Shown: positions 35,931 to 44,035 of the stretch, in pieces | Position numbering within the stretch: position 1 is the first letter of the stretch | Layout: the number at the start of each line of letters is the position of its first letter | Source: Skermanella pratensis | GTDB taxonomy: Bacteria; Pseudomonadota; Alphaproteobacteria; Azospirillales; Azospirillaceae | DNA length: 64,000 nt | Reading direction: 5' to 3' | Assembly: GCF_008843145.1 (NCBI RefSeq) | Contig: NZ_CP030265.1 | Location: 4,022,501-4,086,500, forward strand | Made by a program: the position numbers and the translations under genes | Notes under the pieces: model-generated | Told to the model about the DNA's origin: nothing | Seen by the model: only the letters and a program-made list of their open reading frames with translations | The model's database searches: none

Positions 35931-36538
35931 GCATCGAATCCGGTCGTCCCGTCCTCGTCCTGGGCATCGGCAACATCCTCTGGGCCGACGAGGGCTTTGG
36001 CGTGCGGTGCGTGGAGGAACTGCACCGCCGCTGGAGTTTTCCCGAAGACGTCCTGGTGATGGACGGCGGCACCCAGGGCCTTTACCTCGTCCACTACGTC
36101 AAGGCGGCCCGCCGGGTGATCGTGTTCGACGCGATCGACTATGGCGAGGAGCCGGGAACCTTGAAGCTGGTGCGCGGCGACGAGGTGCCCAAGTTCACGG
36201 GCGCCAAGAAGATGAGCCTGCACCAGACCGGCTTCCAGGACGTGCTGAGCGCCGCCGAACTGCTGGGCGGCACCCTTGACGACATCCTGCTGATCGGCGT
36301 CCAGGCCGTCGAACTGGAAGACTACGGCGGGAGCCTGACCCCGCCGGTCCGGGCCCGGGTCGAGCCGGCCCTGGCCATCGCCGTCGAGCAGCTGGCGTGC
36401 TGGGGCTATCCGGCGGCGCCGCGAACCGACGCTCCCGATGATCTGCTTCACGGCGGCATCGGTCTCGCCGATTACGAAGCCGGCCGCCCCTCCGCCGAAG
36501 ACGCCTGCCGCGTCGGCGACTCCCGCTTCTTCGCCTGA
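35927..36538 (+). CDS. hupD: Hydrogenase maturation endopeptidase
   Basis: The 203-residue protease cleaves the C-terminal tail of HupL. Family residues that bind nickel in E. coli HybD are present as E22 (ILWADEGFGVR), D68 (VIVFDAIDYG) and H99 (KKMSLHQTGFQDVL). I chose GTG at 35927, which gives the family N-terminus RPVLVLGIGNILW and a GTGA overlap with hupC. The C-terminus is about 35 residues longer than HybD, a feature common in rhizobial HupD. Confidence 0.93.
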   Translation: MSIESGRPVLVLGIGNILWADEGFGVRCVEELHRRWSFPEDVLVMDGGTQGLYLVHYVKAARRVIVFDAIDYGEEPGTLKLVRGDEVPKFTGAKKMSLHQTGFQDVLSAAELLGGTLDDILLIGVQAVELEDYGGSLTPPVRARVEPALAIAVEQLACWGYPAAPRTDAPDDLLHGGIGLADYEAGRPSAEDACRVGDSRFFA

Positions 36539-36554
36539 TCGGAGCCGAACGGCC

Positions 36555-36878
36555 ATGTGCATCGGCATCCCCATGCAAGTCCGCTCAGAAAATGGACTGA
36601 CCGCTCTGTGTGCCGGCCGCGGCGAGGAACGCCGCGTCAGCCTGCTGCTGACCGGCGAACTGCCGGTCGGCGCCTGGGTCATGGTCCATGTGGACACCGC
36701 GATCCGCACCCTGGACGAAGCCGAGGTCCCGCTGATCAACGGCGCGCTCGACGCGCTGGAGGCGGCCGGCCGGGGCGATCCCTTCGAGCACCTGTTCGCC
36801 GACCTGATCGGCCGCGACCCCCAGCTTCCCGAACATCTCCGCGAGCAGCAGCCCGCCCCTTCACGAGGAAAAGCCTGA
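36555..36878 (+). CDS. hupF: HypC-like hydrogenase chaperone
   Basis: The 107-residue protein begins MCIGIPMQV, the HypC/HupF signature whose Cys2 contacts the large subunit and the iron centre. In rhizobia HupF protects HupL when oxygen is present. It differs from hypC (42219) in its extended, Glu/Pro-rich C-terminus. The ATG at 36555 is fixed by the signature; the frame upstream of it overlaps hupD. It ends with a TGATG overlap into hupG. Confidence 0.93.
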   Translation: MCIGIPMQVRSENGLTALCAGRGEERRVSLLLTGELPVGAWVMVHVDTAIRTLDEAEVPLINGALDALEAAGRGDPFEHLFADLIGRDPQLPEHLREQQPAPSRGKA

Positions 36879-37258
36879 TGCCCGCAACGGTCATCGAACG
36901 CCTTATCGCGATCGAGAACTGCCCGGTGATCACTGGGGACACGGTCGATCGTTTCCTGGACGGCAGCGGAATGGCGATCCTCTTCTTCACCGGCGATCCG
37001 CGCCAGAGGCCGGAAAGCAACGACGTCGCCGTCGTCCTGCGCGAGCTCAACACGGTATTCCCCGGCCGCCTGCGCATCGGCATCGTCGACCAGGCGGCCG
37101 AGGCCGCGCTCAAGCCCCGTTTCGGCGTGCTGGTCGTGCCCACCCTCGTCTACATGCGGCGGGGCGAGTTCGTCGGCCTGATCCCCCGGATCCAGGACTG
37201 GCAGAGCTACGTCGAGAAGACGCGCGCCTTCCTCGGAGCCGCGCCGCCAAGCCCCTGA
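36878..37258 (+). CDS. hupG: HyaE/HupG-type hydrogenase accessory protein
   Basis: The 126-residue thioredoxin-fold protein has RFGVLVVPTLVYMRRGEFVGLIPRIQDW, which matches the cis-Pro strand of thioredoxin without a CxxC active site. HyaE/HupG proteins bind the Tat signal or precursor of the small subunit. It overlaps hupF by one base. Confidence 0.9.
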   Translation: MPATVIERLIAIENCPVITGDTVDRFLDGSGMAILFFTGDPRQRPESNDVAVVLRELNTVFPGRLRIGIVDQAAEAALKPRFGVLVVPTLVYMRRGEFVGLIPRIQDWQSYVEKTRAFLGAAPPSP

Positions 37259-37322
37259 ACATGCTGCCGACTCCATCGCCTGCCCCCGCCGCCTCCTGCC
37301 CCCAGAAAAGGGACCGACCACG

Positions 37323-38189
37323 ATGCGCCACCCGATGAAATGGGAGAATGAAGAGCAGCCGACCGGCGTATTCCTGGGCGGTCCGGAAGCCGAGTCTCTG
37401 GACCTGATGCGGATGCCGGCCGCCGTGCGGCGTCTCGACCGGCTGTCGCTGCCCGGAACGGCGCCGGGGCTGGCCGATGCCGCGCGCATCCTCATGGCGG
37501 TCCGCGCGGCCCTCGACGGCTTCACGGTCGACTCTCCGCCGGCGCTGTTCCCGCTCTCCGGCCTGGACCAGGCGGCGGTGGCGCTGCTCGACGACGCCCT
37601 GGGCGAGGGCGAGGTCGGCATCGTCGTTTCGGGCGCCAGCGAGTACCAGATCCAGGAATCGGTGCTGCCCGGCGTCTGGCGGGTCAAGACCTTCGACATC
37701 GCCGGCGGACCCGCCGGCAACCTGGCCGGCGACCATATCGAGGTGGCGGACGTCCCCGGCGTCGTGCGCGCCGCAGCCCAGGGCGGCACCCGCGCGCATC
37801 TCGACATCGGGGAGCCGCCGGAAGGCTGCATGAACGTCATGCCGGTGCTGGCCGAGCTTAGGGCGCGCACGGCGGCCTACGTCAAGGGCGACCGCAACCA
37901 TGTCATCAGCTTCACCCTGTTCCCCATGAACGAGACGGACATGGCGTTCCTCAAGCGGACGCTCGGGCTGGGGCCGGTCCAGGCGGTCTCGCGCGGATAC
38001 GGCACCTGCCGCGTCACCCTGACCGGCCAGCGCCATGTCTGGAGCGTCCAGTACCTCAACGCCATGGACACCGTGATCCTGGACACGATGGAGGTCGGCG
38101 ACGTCCCGGTCGCCCTGTCGGCGGCGGACGAGGATTTCCAGGACAGCGCCGAACGGCTGGGCGAAATCCTGGAGGCCTATTTCCAATGA
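37323..38189 (+). CDS. hupH: HyaF/HupH-type hydrogenase accessory protein
   Basis: The 288-residue protein of the HyaF/HupH family is needed for small-subunit maturation in oxygen-respiring hydrogenase producers. Family blocks seen are LPGVWRVKTFDIAGGPAGNLAGDHIEVADVP (split across about residues 110-140), NVMPVLAELRARTAAY and TGQRHVWSVQYLNAMDTVILDTMEVGDVP. A 64-base gap precedes it; its stop overlaps the next gene by 4 bases. Confidence 0.93.
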   Translation: MRHPMKWENEEQPTGVFLGGPEAESLDLMRMPAAVRRLDRLSLPGTAPGLADAARILMAVRAALDGFTVDSPPALFPLSGLDQAAVALLDDALGEGEVGIVVSGASEYQIQESVLPGVWRVKTFDIAGGPAGNLAGDHIEVADVPGVVRAAAQGGTRAHLDIGEPPEGCMNVMPVLAELRARTAAYVKGDRNHVISFTLFPMNETDMAFLKRTLGLGPVQAVSRGYGTCRVTLTGQRHVWSVQYLNAMDTVILDTMEVGDVPVALSAADEDFQDSAERLGEILEAYFQ

Positions 38190-38953
38190 CCGCGGCGTCC
38201 CCCGCGGCCCAGAACCTGTTCGAGGGCTCGTTCCTGGGCGACGCCACGCGGATCGCTCCGGACGCGCGGCTCGAATGCGGCATCTGCTGGACCCCCTACG
38301 ACCCCGCCGAAGGCGACCCGGTCTGGCAGATCCCGCCGGGAACCCCCTTCGCGGCCCTGCCCGAGGACTGGCGCTGCCCGACCTGCGACGCGGAGAAGCA
38401 CAAGTTCATGGTGCTGGACGCGCCGGCCCCAGCCCCGGCCCCGGCGGAGCCGCCGCCCGCCGACCCGTCCGGCAAGCTGGCCGAGGCGTACCGCGGGATC
38501 GCGCGGAAGGTGATGTCCGACCTGCCGCTCTACAATCCCCGGCTGGCGGTCGAGGCGGTCGGCTTCCGGCGATATGGCGACAGCTGGCTCGGCATCATGG
38601 TGACGCCCTGGTTCATGAACGCCGTCCTGGTGCCCGGGGTGCCGGGAGCCTGGAACGGCACAAGGGACGGGGTCAAGTCGACCCATGCCCTGCCGTCCGG
38701 CGACTACGAGTTCGTCGCCGGCCATCTCGACGGCGTCGGGACGATCCTGAACTGCTCGCTCTTCTCCCCCATGTTCGAGTTCCAGGAGCAGGCCGTCGCC
38801 CGCCAGACCGCCGAGGCCGCGCTCGCGGCCCTGCTCGAACCCGAGTCTGGTGCCGAGGCATCCCCGCCATCTCCCGCCGCGCCCGCGGCGCCGGCACCCG
38901 CCCCGGTCGAGGTGAGCCGCCGTCACCTGCTGCGCGGCAGCTTCGGAGGATGA
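38186..38953 (+). CDS. hupJ: Rubredoxin-HybE fusion (HupI-HupJ)
   Basis: The 255-residue protein joins two hup products. Residues about 15-75 are a rubredoxin (CGICWTPYDPAEGDPVWQIPPGT..CPTCDAEKH, the two CxxC pairs), equivalent to HupI. After an Ala/Pro linker (about 78-96), residues 100-215 are HupJ/HybE (SDLPLYNPRLAVEAVGFRRYGD, VTPWFMNAVLVPG), a chaperone of the small or large subunit. The C-terminus is again Ala/Pro-rich. Rhizobium keeps these as two genes; fused forms are known in some alphaproteobacteria. It overlaps hupH by 4 bases. Confidence 0.9.
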   Translation: MTAASPAAQNLFEGSFLGDATRIAPDARLECGICWTPYDPAEGDPVWQIPPGTPFAALPEDWRCPTCDAEKHKFMVLDAPAPAPAPAEPPPADPSGKLAEAYRGIARKVMSDLPLYNPRLAVEAVGFRRYGDSWLGIMVTPWFMNAVLVPGVPGAWNGTRDGVKSTHALPSGDYEFVAGHLDGVGTILNCSLFSPMFEFQEQAVARQTAEAALAALLEPESGAEASPPSPAAPAAPAPAPVEVSRRHLLRGSFGG

Positions 38954-38957
38954 AGCC

Positions 38958-40142
38958 ATGAACGCGCGCGCCGGCATCGAAGGTACGCTCTCGTTCCAGA
39001 TCCTGGTCATCGACTCCACGGTGGCCGACGTGCGCCTGAAATCGTCGCGCGCAACCGGCATCGACCGCATGTTGGCGGGGCGCCCGGTGGCCGACGCCCT
39101 GTCGCTGGTCCCCATGCTGTTCAGCCTGTGCGGAACCGCCCAGGGCGTCGCCGCCGCCCGGGCCTGCGAGGCGGCGGCCGGCATCGTCCCGGCGGGCGCC
39201 CAGCAGGCCGCGCGCGAGCTTCTGATCCTGGGCGAAATGGTCGCCAGCCACGCCTGGCAACTGGCTATCGAGTGGCCGCGCCTGCTGGAGGAGGCGCCGG
39301 ACCCCGGCACCCTGCTCGGGATCCGCCGGGCCGTGGCGGCGCTTGCCGGAGCGCTCTATCCCGCGCGTGACTGGACCCGGCCCGGCGGCGGCGCGCTCAA
39401 ACCCGACGCCGTGGTCCTGGACGATGCGCTGGAGCATATCGCCGGCGCGGTCGTGACGCTGGTCGGCGCCGGCTTCGCGGAGATCCGCGACAGCGACGAT
39501 CTTGCCCGCTGGAGCCGCCGGACCGGCACGACGGCGGCCCGGCTGATCGACCGCGTCATGGCGGACGACATGGCGGGCTTCGGGCGCAGCGGGGTAGCCA
39601 AACTGCCCGGCCTGCCGGACCGCTGGTTCGCCGACCGGCTCTCCGCCGATCCGGACTTCGCCACGGCCCCGGACCTGGACGGCGGGCCGGCGGAGACCGG
39701 TGCCCTGGGCCGGGTCGCCGGCGCGCCGCTGATGGTCGCCTTGACCGCTTGCTTCGGCAACGGCCTGCTGCCGCGTTTCGCGGCACGGCTGGTCGACCTG
39801 GCGGGCCTGCCGGCCCGGATGCGCGACACCGCAAAGCTGCTGGAAGCCGCCCGGCCGGCCCCGCCGGACGCGGCCCAGGGAGCCTCAGGCTCCGGCGCGG
39901 GCTCGGCGGAGACCGCGCGCGGCAGGCTCGCCCACTGGGTCGCGCTGAACCGGGGAGCGGTGACCGCCTACCGGTCGGTCGCTCCCAACGAGTGGAATTT
40001 CCACCCGCGCGGCGCCTTCGTGCGCGGGCTCGTGGGGCTGCCGGCCGACGACGGCCTGCGCCGGAGGGTCGATCTGCTGATCGCCGCGCTGGACCCCTGC
40101 GTTCCCTGCTCCGTGATGATGGAGGAACGCGCCGGTGCATGA
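38958..40142 (+). CDS. hupK: HupK, scaffold-like large-subunit homologue
   Basis: The 394-residue protein is a distant relative of HupL, found only in hydrogenase loci of aerobic type. The C-terminus ends HPRGAFVRGLVGL..ALDPCVPCSVMMEE, keeping the DPCxxC of the large subunit but not the final His or the processed tail; the N-terminal CxxC pair is absent. It is thought to act as a scaffold for iron-centre delivery. It starts 4 bases after hupJ and overlaps hypA by 8 bases. Confidence 0.9.
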   Translation: MNARAGIEGTLSFQILVIDSTVADVRLKSSRATGIDRMLAGRPVADALSLVPMLFSLCGTAQGVAAARACEAAAGIVPAGAQQAARELLILGEMVASHAWQLAIEWPRLLEEAPDPGTLLGIRRAVAALAGALYPARDWTRPGGGALKPDAVVLDDALEHIAGAVVTLVGAGFAEIRDSDDLARWSRRTGTTAARLIDRVMADDMAGFGRSGVAKLPGLPDRWFADRLSADPDFATAPDLDGGPAETGALGRVAGAPLMVALTACFGNGLLPRFAARLVDLAGLPARMRDTAKLLEAARPAPPDAAQGASGSGAGSAETARGRLAHWVALNRGAVTAYRSVAPNEWNFHPRGAFVRGLVGLPADDGLRRRVDLLIAALDPCVPCSVMMEERAGA

Positions 40143-40476
40143 AATGGCGCTCTGCCAGGGTATCCTCGACATCATCCTCGACCGGGCGGCGGAGGAAGGT
40201 TTCAGCCGCGTCGCGATGGTCCGTCTCCGCGTCGGGGCGCTCTCCCACGTCGATCCGCGCGCCCTGGAATTCGGGTTCGACGTGGTGGCCCGGGGATCCC
40301 TGGCCGAAGGCGCCGAGCTGAGGATCGACCGGCCGGCGGGACAGGCCTTCTGCGTGGCCTGCTCAAGGACGGTGGCTCTGGCGGCCCGGGGAGATCCCTG
40401 TCCGGCCTGCGGCAGCCACCAGTTGATGGTGGTCGGCGGCGACGAACTGCGTGTCGAAGAACTGGAGGTTTCGTGA
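40135..40476 (+). CDS. hypA: Hydrogenase nickel incorporation protein HypA
   Basis: The 113-residue nickel chaperone starts with MHEMALCQ; the N-terminal amine, H2 and E3 bind nickel. The zinc site is the CVAC/CPAC pair at about residues 74-94. The start is the GTG at 40135, which alone supplies the MHE signature. It normally hands nickel to HypB, whose gene should follow but is reduced to a fragment here. Confidence 0.95.
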   Translation: MHEMALCQGILDIILDRAAEEGFSRVAMVRLRVGALSHVDPRALEFGFDVVARGSLAEGAELRIDRPAGQAFCVACSRTVALAARGDPCPACGSHQLMVVGGDELRVEELEVS

Positions 40477-42209
40477 TGTGCACGGTCTGCGGCTGCGGCC
40501 CCGGGGAGACCCGGATCGACGGACTCGATCCCGGGACCGGCCCGGAGCATGACCACGAGCATGTATCCTCCAATGGGACGGTGTTCCGTCACAGCCGCCT
40601 CGGCGGCTTCCATCTCGCCTGCGACGCCGGCACCCCCGGCACGGTCACCCGCCTCCGGGCGCTCAAGCAGCGCAACGGCAAGCCTTTCGCGATGATGGTG
40701 GCGAGCCTGGCCGAGGCACGGCGAATCGCCGAGATCGGCCCCGCCGAAGCGTCGCTCCTGACCGGCCCCGAGCGGCCGGTGGTGCTGGTCCGCCCGCGGT
40801 CCGGCACGGCCGCTCCCCGGGTCGCTCCCGATCTCGCCCCGGATCTGGCCTGGCTGGGCCTGATGCTGCCCTACACGCCCCTGCATTACCTGCTGTTCCA
40901 CGAGGCGGCGGGCCGCCCGGCGGGAACCGCCTGGCTCGACGGGCCGCAAGGTTTCGCGCTGGTCATGACCAGCGCCAACCCCGGCGGAGAGCCCCTGGTG
41001 ACCGGCAACGCGGAGGCGGCGGAACGGCTCGGCGACATCGCGGACTGCATCGTCACCCACAACCGGGACATCGTCACCCGCAGCGACGACAGCGTCGCGC
41101 GGGTGGTCGGCGGAGCGCCGATGCTGATCCGCCGCGCCCGCGGCTATGTCCCCGCGGGCATCCCGCTCGGCCGGCCGGTGCCCCAGGTCCTGGCCCTGGG
41201 CGGCCACCTGAAGAACACCGTCTGCGTGACCCGCGGGACGCAGGCCTTCCTCTCCCAGCACCTGGGCGACCTGGAGAACGCCGCGACGCTGCGCTTCTTC
41301 GAGGAAACGGTCGCCCACTTGCTGGACATACTGGAGGTCGATCCGGTCGCGGTTGCCCACGATCTGCATCCAGATTTCCTCTCGACACGCCACGCGGAGT
41401 CGCTCGGGCTTCCCGGCATTCCGGTCCAGCACCACCATGCCCACGTGGCGGCGGTCGCCGCAGAGTATGGCCGTTCCGGGCCGATCGTCGGCCTGGCCCT
41501 CGACGGCTTCGGGCTGGGCGAGGACGGCGACAGCCGGGGAGGAGAATTGCTGCGGGTGGACGGCGCCCGGTGCGACCGGCTGGGGCACTTCGCCCCCCTG
41601 GCCCAGCCCGGCGGCGACGCGGCGGCACGCCAGCCCTGGCGCATGGCGGCCGCAGCCCTGCACCGGCTCGGCCGGACGGACGAGATCGCGCACCGCTTCG
41701 CACGCTTCGGCAACCCTGCCTTGCTGGTCCAGATGCTCGACCAGGAAATCAACTGCCCGCCGACGACCTCGTGCGGGCGCTGGTTCGACGCGGCTTGCGG
41801 CCTGCTGGGCGTGCGCAACGTGTCGGGATTCGAGGGCGAGGCCGCGATGGTCCTGGAATCCCTGGTCACGCACCCCGCCGTGCTGCCCGGCGGCTGGACC
41901 ACGGATGGCGGCATCCTCGACCTGTTGCCGCTGCTCGACGCGCTCCGCGGACTGCCGCCCGCGGCAGGCGCCGATCTGTTCCACGGCACCCTGGCCGCCG
42001 CCCTGGTCGACTGGGCTCTTCCCTCCGTGGAAGGCGCCGAGATCGTCCTGTCCGGCGGCTGCGTCATGAACGCGGTGCTGACCGAAGGCCTGATCGAGGG
42101 TTTCGCCCGGCACGGCGTCAAGGTCCTGGTGCCGCGTCGGGTACCCGCCAACGACGGCGGCCTCAGCCTTGGCCAGGCCTGGGTCGCCGCGCACCACCTG
42201 ATCCACTAG
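40476..42209 (+). CDS. hypF: HypB N-terminus fused in frame to truncated HypF
   Basis: This 577-residue frame begins as HypB: MCTVCGCG is the nickel-binding CxxCGC start, followed by a short His stretch (HDHEH, residues 25-29). From about residue 42 (RLGGFHLACDAG) it reads as HypF to the end: the second part of the YrdC-like domain (GKPFAMMV, SDDSVARVV), then the Kae1-like domain with metal-binding VQHHHAH and the closing VPANDGGLSLGQAW. The HypB GTPase domain and the HypF acylphosphatase, both zinc fingers and the start of YrdC are missing (HypF is normally about 750 residues). The frame is open, so a hybrid protein may be made, but neither normal activity is expected. An assembly error is the main alternative. 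Confidence 0.88.
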   Translation: MCTVCGCGPGETRIDGLDPGTGPEHDHEHVSSNGTVFRHSRLGGFHLACDAGTPGTVTRLRALKQRNGKPFAMMVASLAEARRIAEIGPAEASLLTGPERPVVLVRPRSGTAAPRVAPDLAPDLAWLGLMLPYTPLHYLLFHEAAGRPAGTAWLDGPQGFALVMTSANPGGEPLVTGNAEAAERLGDIADCIVTHNRDIVTRSDDSVARVVGGAPMLIRRARGYVPAGIPLGRPVPQVLALGGHLKNTVCVTRGTQAFLSQHLGDLENAATLRFFEETVAHLLDILEVDPVAVAHDLHPDFLSTRHAESLGLPGIPVQHHHAHVAAVAAEYGRSGPIVGLALDGFGLGEDGDSRGGELLRVDGARCDRLGHFAPLAQPGGDAAARQPWRMAAAALHRLGRTDEIAHRFARFGNPALLVQMLDQEINCPPTTSCGRWFDAACGLLGVRNVSGFEGEAAMVLESLVTHPAVLPGGWTTDGGILDLLPLLDALRGLPPAAGADLFHGTLAAALVDWALPSVEGAEIVLSGGCVMNAVLTEGLIEGFARHGVKVLVPRRVPANDGGLSLGQAWVAAHHLIH

Positions 42210-42218
42210 GAAACCGCC

Positions 42219-42464
42219 ATGTGCCTCGCCTTGCCCGCCCGGATCGTCGAGATCCACAGTGACGACAGCGCCACGGTGTCGCTGGGAGGCGTGCGCAAGC
42301 AGGTCTCCACCGCGCTGATCGAGGAACCGGCCGTGGGCGATTATGTGATCGTCCATGTCGGCTACGCGCTGTCCAGGCTCGATCCGGCGGAAGCCGAACG
42401 GACCCTGGCGCTCCTCGCCGCCCTGGACCGGTCCGCACCCGAGCAGGAGGATGCCGCCGCATGA
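42219..42464 (+). CDS. hypC: Hydrogenase assembly chaperone HypC
   Basis: The 81-residue protein begins MCLALPARIVEI, the HypC signature; Cys2 binds the Fe(CN)2CO precursor with HypD. VGDYVIVHVGYALSRLDPAEAE is the conserved second half. It lies 9 bases after the hypF part and overlaps hypD by 4 bases. Confidence 0.96.
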   Translation: MCLALPARIVEIHSDDSATVSLGGVRKQVSTALIEEPAVGDYVIVHVGYALSRLDPAEAERTLALLAALDRSAPEQEDAAA

Positions 42465-44035
42465 AATACGTGGACGAGTACCGCGACGGCCCCCTGGCGT
42501 CCCGGGTCGCCGCCGCCATCGCGGCGGAGACCGATCCTGGACGGCACTATGCCCTGATGGAGTTCTGCGGCGGCCACACCCACGCGATCTGCCGCTACGG
42601 CATCGAGGATCTGCTGCCGTCCAACGTCGGCATGGTCCATGGTCCCGGATGTCCGGTCTGCGTGCTGCCGATCGGCCGGCTCGACATGGCGATCGAGCTG
42701 GCGATGCGGCCGGAGGTGATCCTGTGCACCTACGGCGACATGATGCGGGTACCCGGCCGCGACCGCACCAGCCTGATGAAGGCGAAGGCCGGGGGTGCGG
42801 ATATCCGCATGGTCTACGGCAGCGGCGACGCGCTGCGCGTCGCCCGGGAGAATCCCGGCCGCGAGGTCGTCTTCTTCGCGATCGGGTTCGAGACCACGGC
42901 CCCGACCACCGCCGTGGCCCTGGTCCAGGCGGCGGCGCTGGATCTCCGCAACTTCAGCGTCTTCGCCAACCATGTGCTGACGCCGTCCGCAATCCAGGCG
43001 ATCCTGGACAGCCCGGAGGTGACCGCGACCGGAACCGTGCGGGTCGACGGCTTCATCGGGCCGGGGCATGTCAGCACCATCATCGGCTCGGCCCCCTACG
43101 AGCGGTTCGCCCGCGACTATGGCCGCCCCATCGTGGTGTCCGGGTTCGAGCCGCTCGACATCATGCAGTCGATCCTGATGCTGGTGCGCCAGCTCAACGA
43201 GGGGCGCCGCGACGTCGAGAACCAGTTCAGCCGCGCGGTATCGCGGGACGGCAACGCCAAGGCCCAGGCGATGGTCGAGCGGGTGTTCGAGCTGCGCGAC
43301 AGCTTCGAATGGCGCGGCCTCGGGACGATTCCGGACAGCGCGCTGCAGATCCGCGAGGAGTTCGCGGACTGGGACGCGGAACGGCGCTGGCAGCTCCGCT
43401 ACGTCCCCGTCGCCGACAGCAAGGCATGCTCCTGCGCCCAGATCCTGCGCGGAGCCAAGAAGCCGCTGGACTGCACGATCTTCGGCACGGCCTGTACCCC
43501 GGAGAATCCCATGGGGTCCTGCATGGTCTCGCCGGAAGGCTCCTGCGCGGCGTATTATCTCTACGGTCGCTGGCGCGACATCCCCAACGGGCCAAAACGG
43601 GTTGAAATCCATGATGCAGGACGACCGCCGGCCTTTCACCCGCAAGCTGGACCTGAAGAACGGCCAAGTCGACATGAGCCACGGCAGCGGCGGGAAGGCC
43701 ATGGCCCAGCTGGTCGAGGAGATGTTCGGCGCGGCCTTCGACAATCCGTTGCTGGCCCGCCGCAACGACCAGGCGGTCTTCGACCCGCCGCCCGGCCGGC
43801 TGGCGGTCACCACCGACAGCTATGTGGTTTCTCCGCTGTTCTTTCCGGGCGGCGACATCGGCTCGCTGGCGGTTCACGGCACGGTCAACGACCTTGCGAT
43901 GGCCGGCGCCAGGCCGCTCTACCTGACGGCGGGGTTCATCATCGAGGAAGGCTTCGCACTCCGCGATCTCGCCCGGATCGTCGCCTCGATGGCGGCTGCT
44001 GCGGCCGGAGCCGGCGTCGCGATCGTGACCGGTGA
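42461..44035 (+). CDS. hypD: Hydrogenase formation protein HypD, with aberrant C-terminal extension
   Basis: HypD builds the Fe(CN)2CO group with HypC and HypE. The N-terminal cysteine motifs (MEFCGGHTHAICRYG, GPGCPVC), GFETTAPTTA and the iron-sulfur motif CSCAQILRGAKKPLDC..FGTACTPENPMGSCMVSPEGSCAAYY are intact through about residue 370. The family ends here, but this frame has no stop until 44035, giving 524 residues whose last ~145 are arginine-rich out-of-frame translation of hypE. A TGA in another frame at 43603-43605 would give a 380-residue protein if one base were added in the preceding G run. A frameshift at the end of hypD, real or from sequencing, is likely. Confidence 0.85.
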   Translation: MKYVDEYRDGPLASRVAAAIAAETDPGRHYALMEFCGGHTHAICRYGIEDLLPSNVGMVHGPGCPVCVLPIGRLDMAIELAMRPEVILCTYGDMMRVPGRDRTSLMKAKAGGADIRMVYGSGDALRVARENPGREVVFFAIGFETTAPTTAVALVQAAALDLRNFSVFANHVLTPSAIQAILDSPEVTATGTVRVDGFIGPGHVSTIIGSAPYERFARDYGRPIVVSGFEPLDIMQSILMLVRQLNEGRRDVENQFSRAVSRDGNAKAQAMVERVFELRDSFEWRGLGTIPDSALQIREEFADWDAERRWQLRYVPVADSKACSCAQILRGAKKPLDCTIFGTACTPENPMGSCMVSPEGSCAAYYLYGRWRDIPNGPKRVEIHDAGRPPAFHPQAGPEERPSRHEPRQRREGHGPAGRGDVRRGLRQSVAGPPQRPGGLRPAARPAGGHHRQLCGFSAVLSGRRHRLAGGSRHGQRPCDGRRQAALPDGGVHHRGRLRTPRSRPDRRLDGGCCGRSRRRDRDR

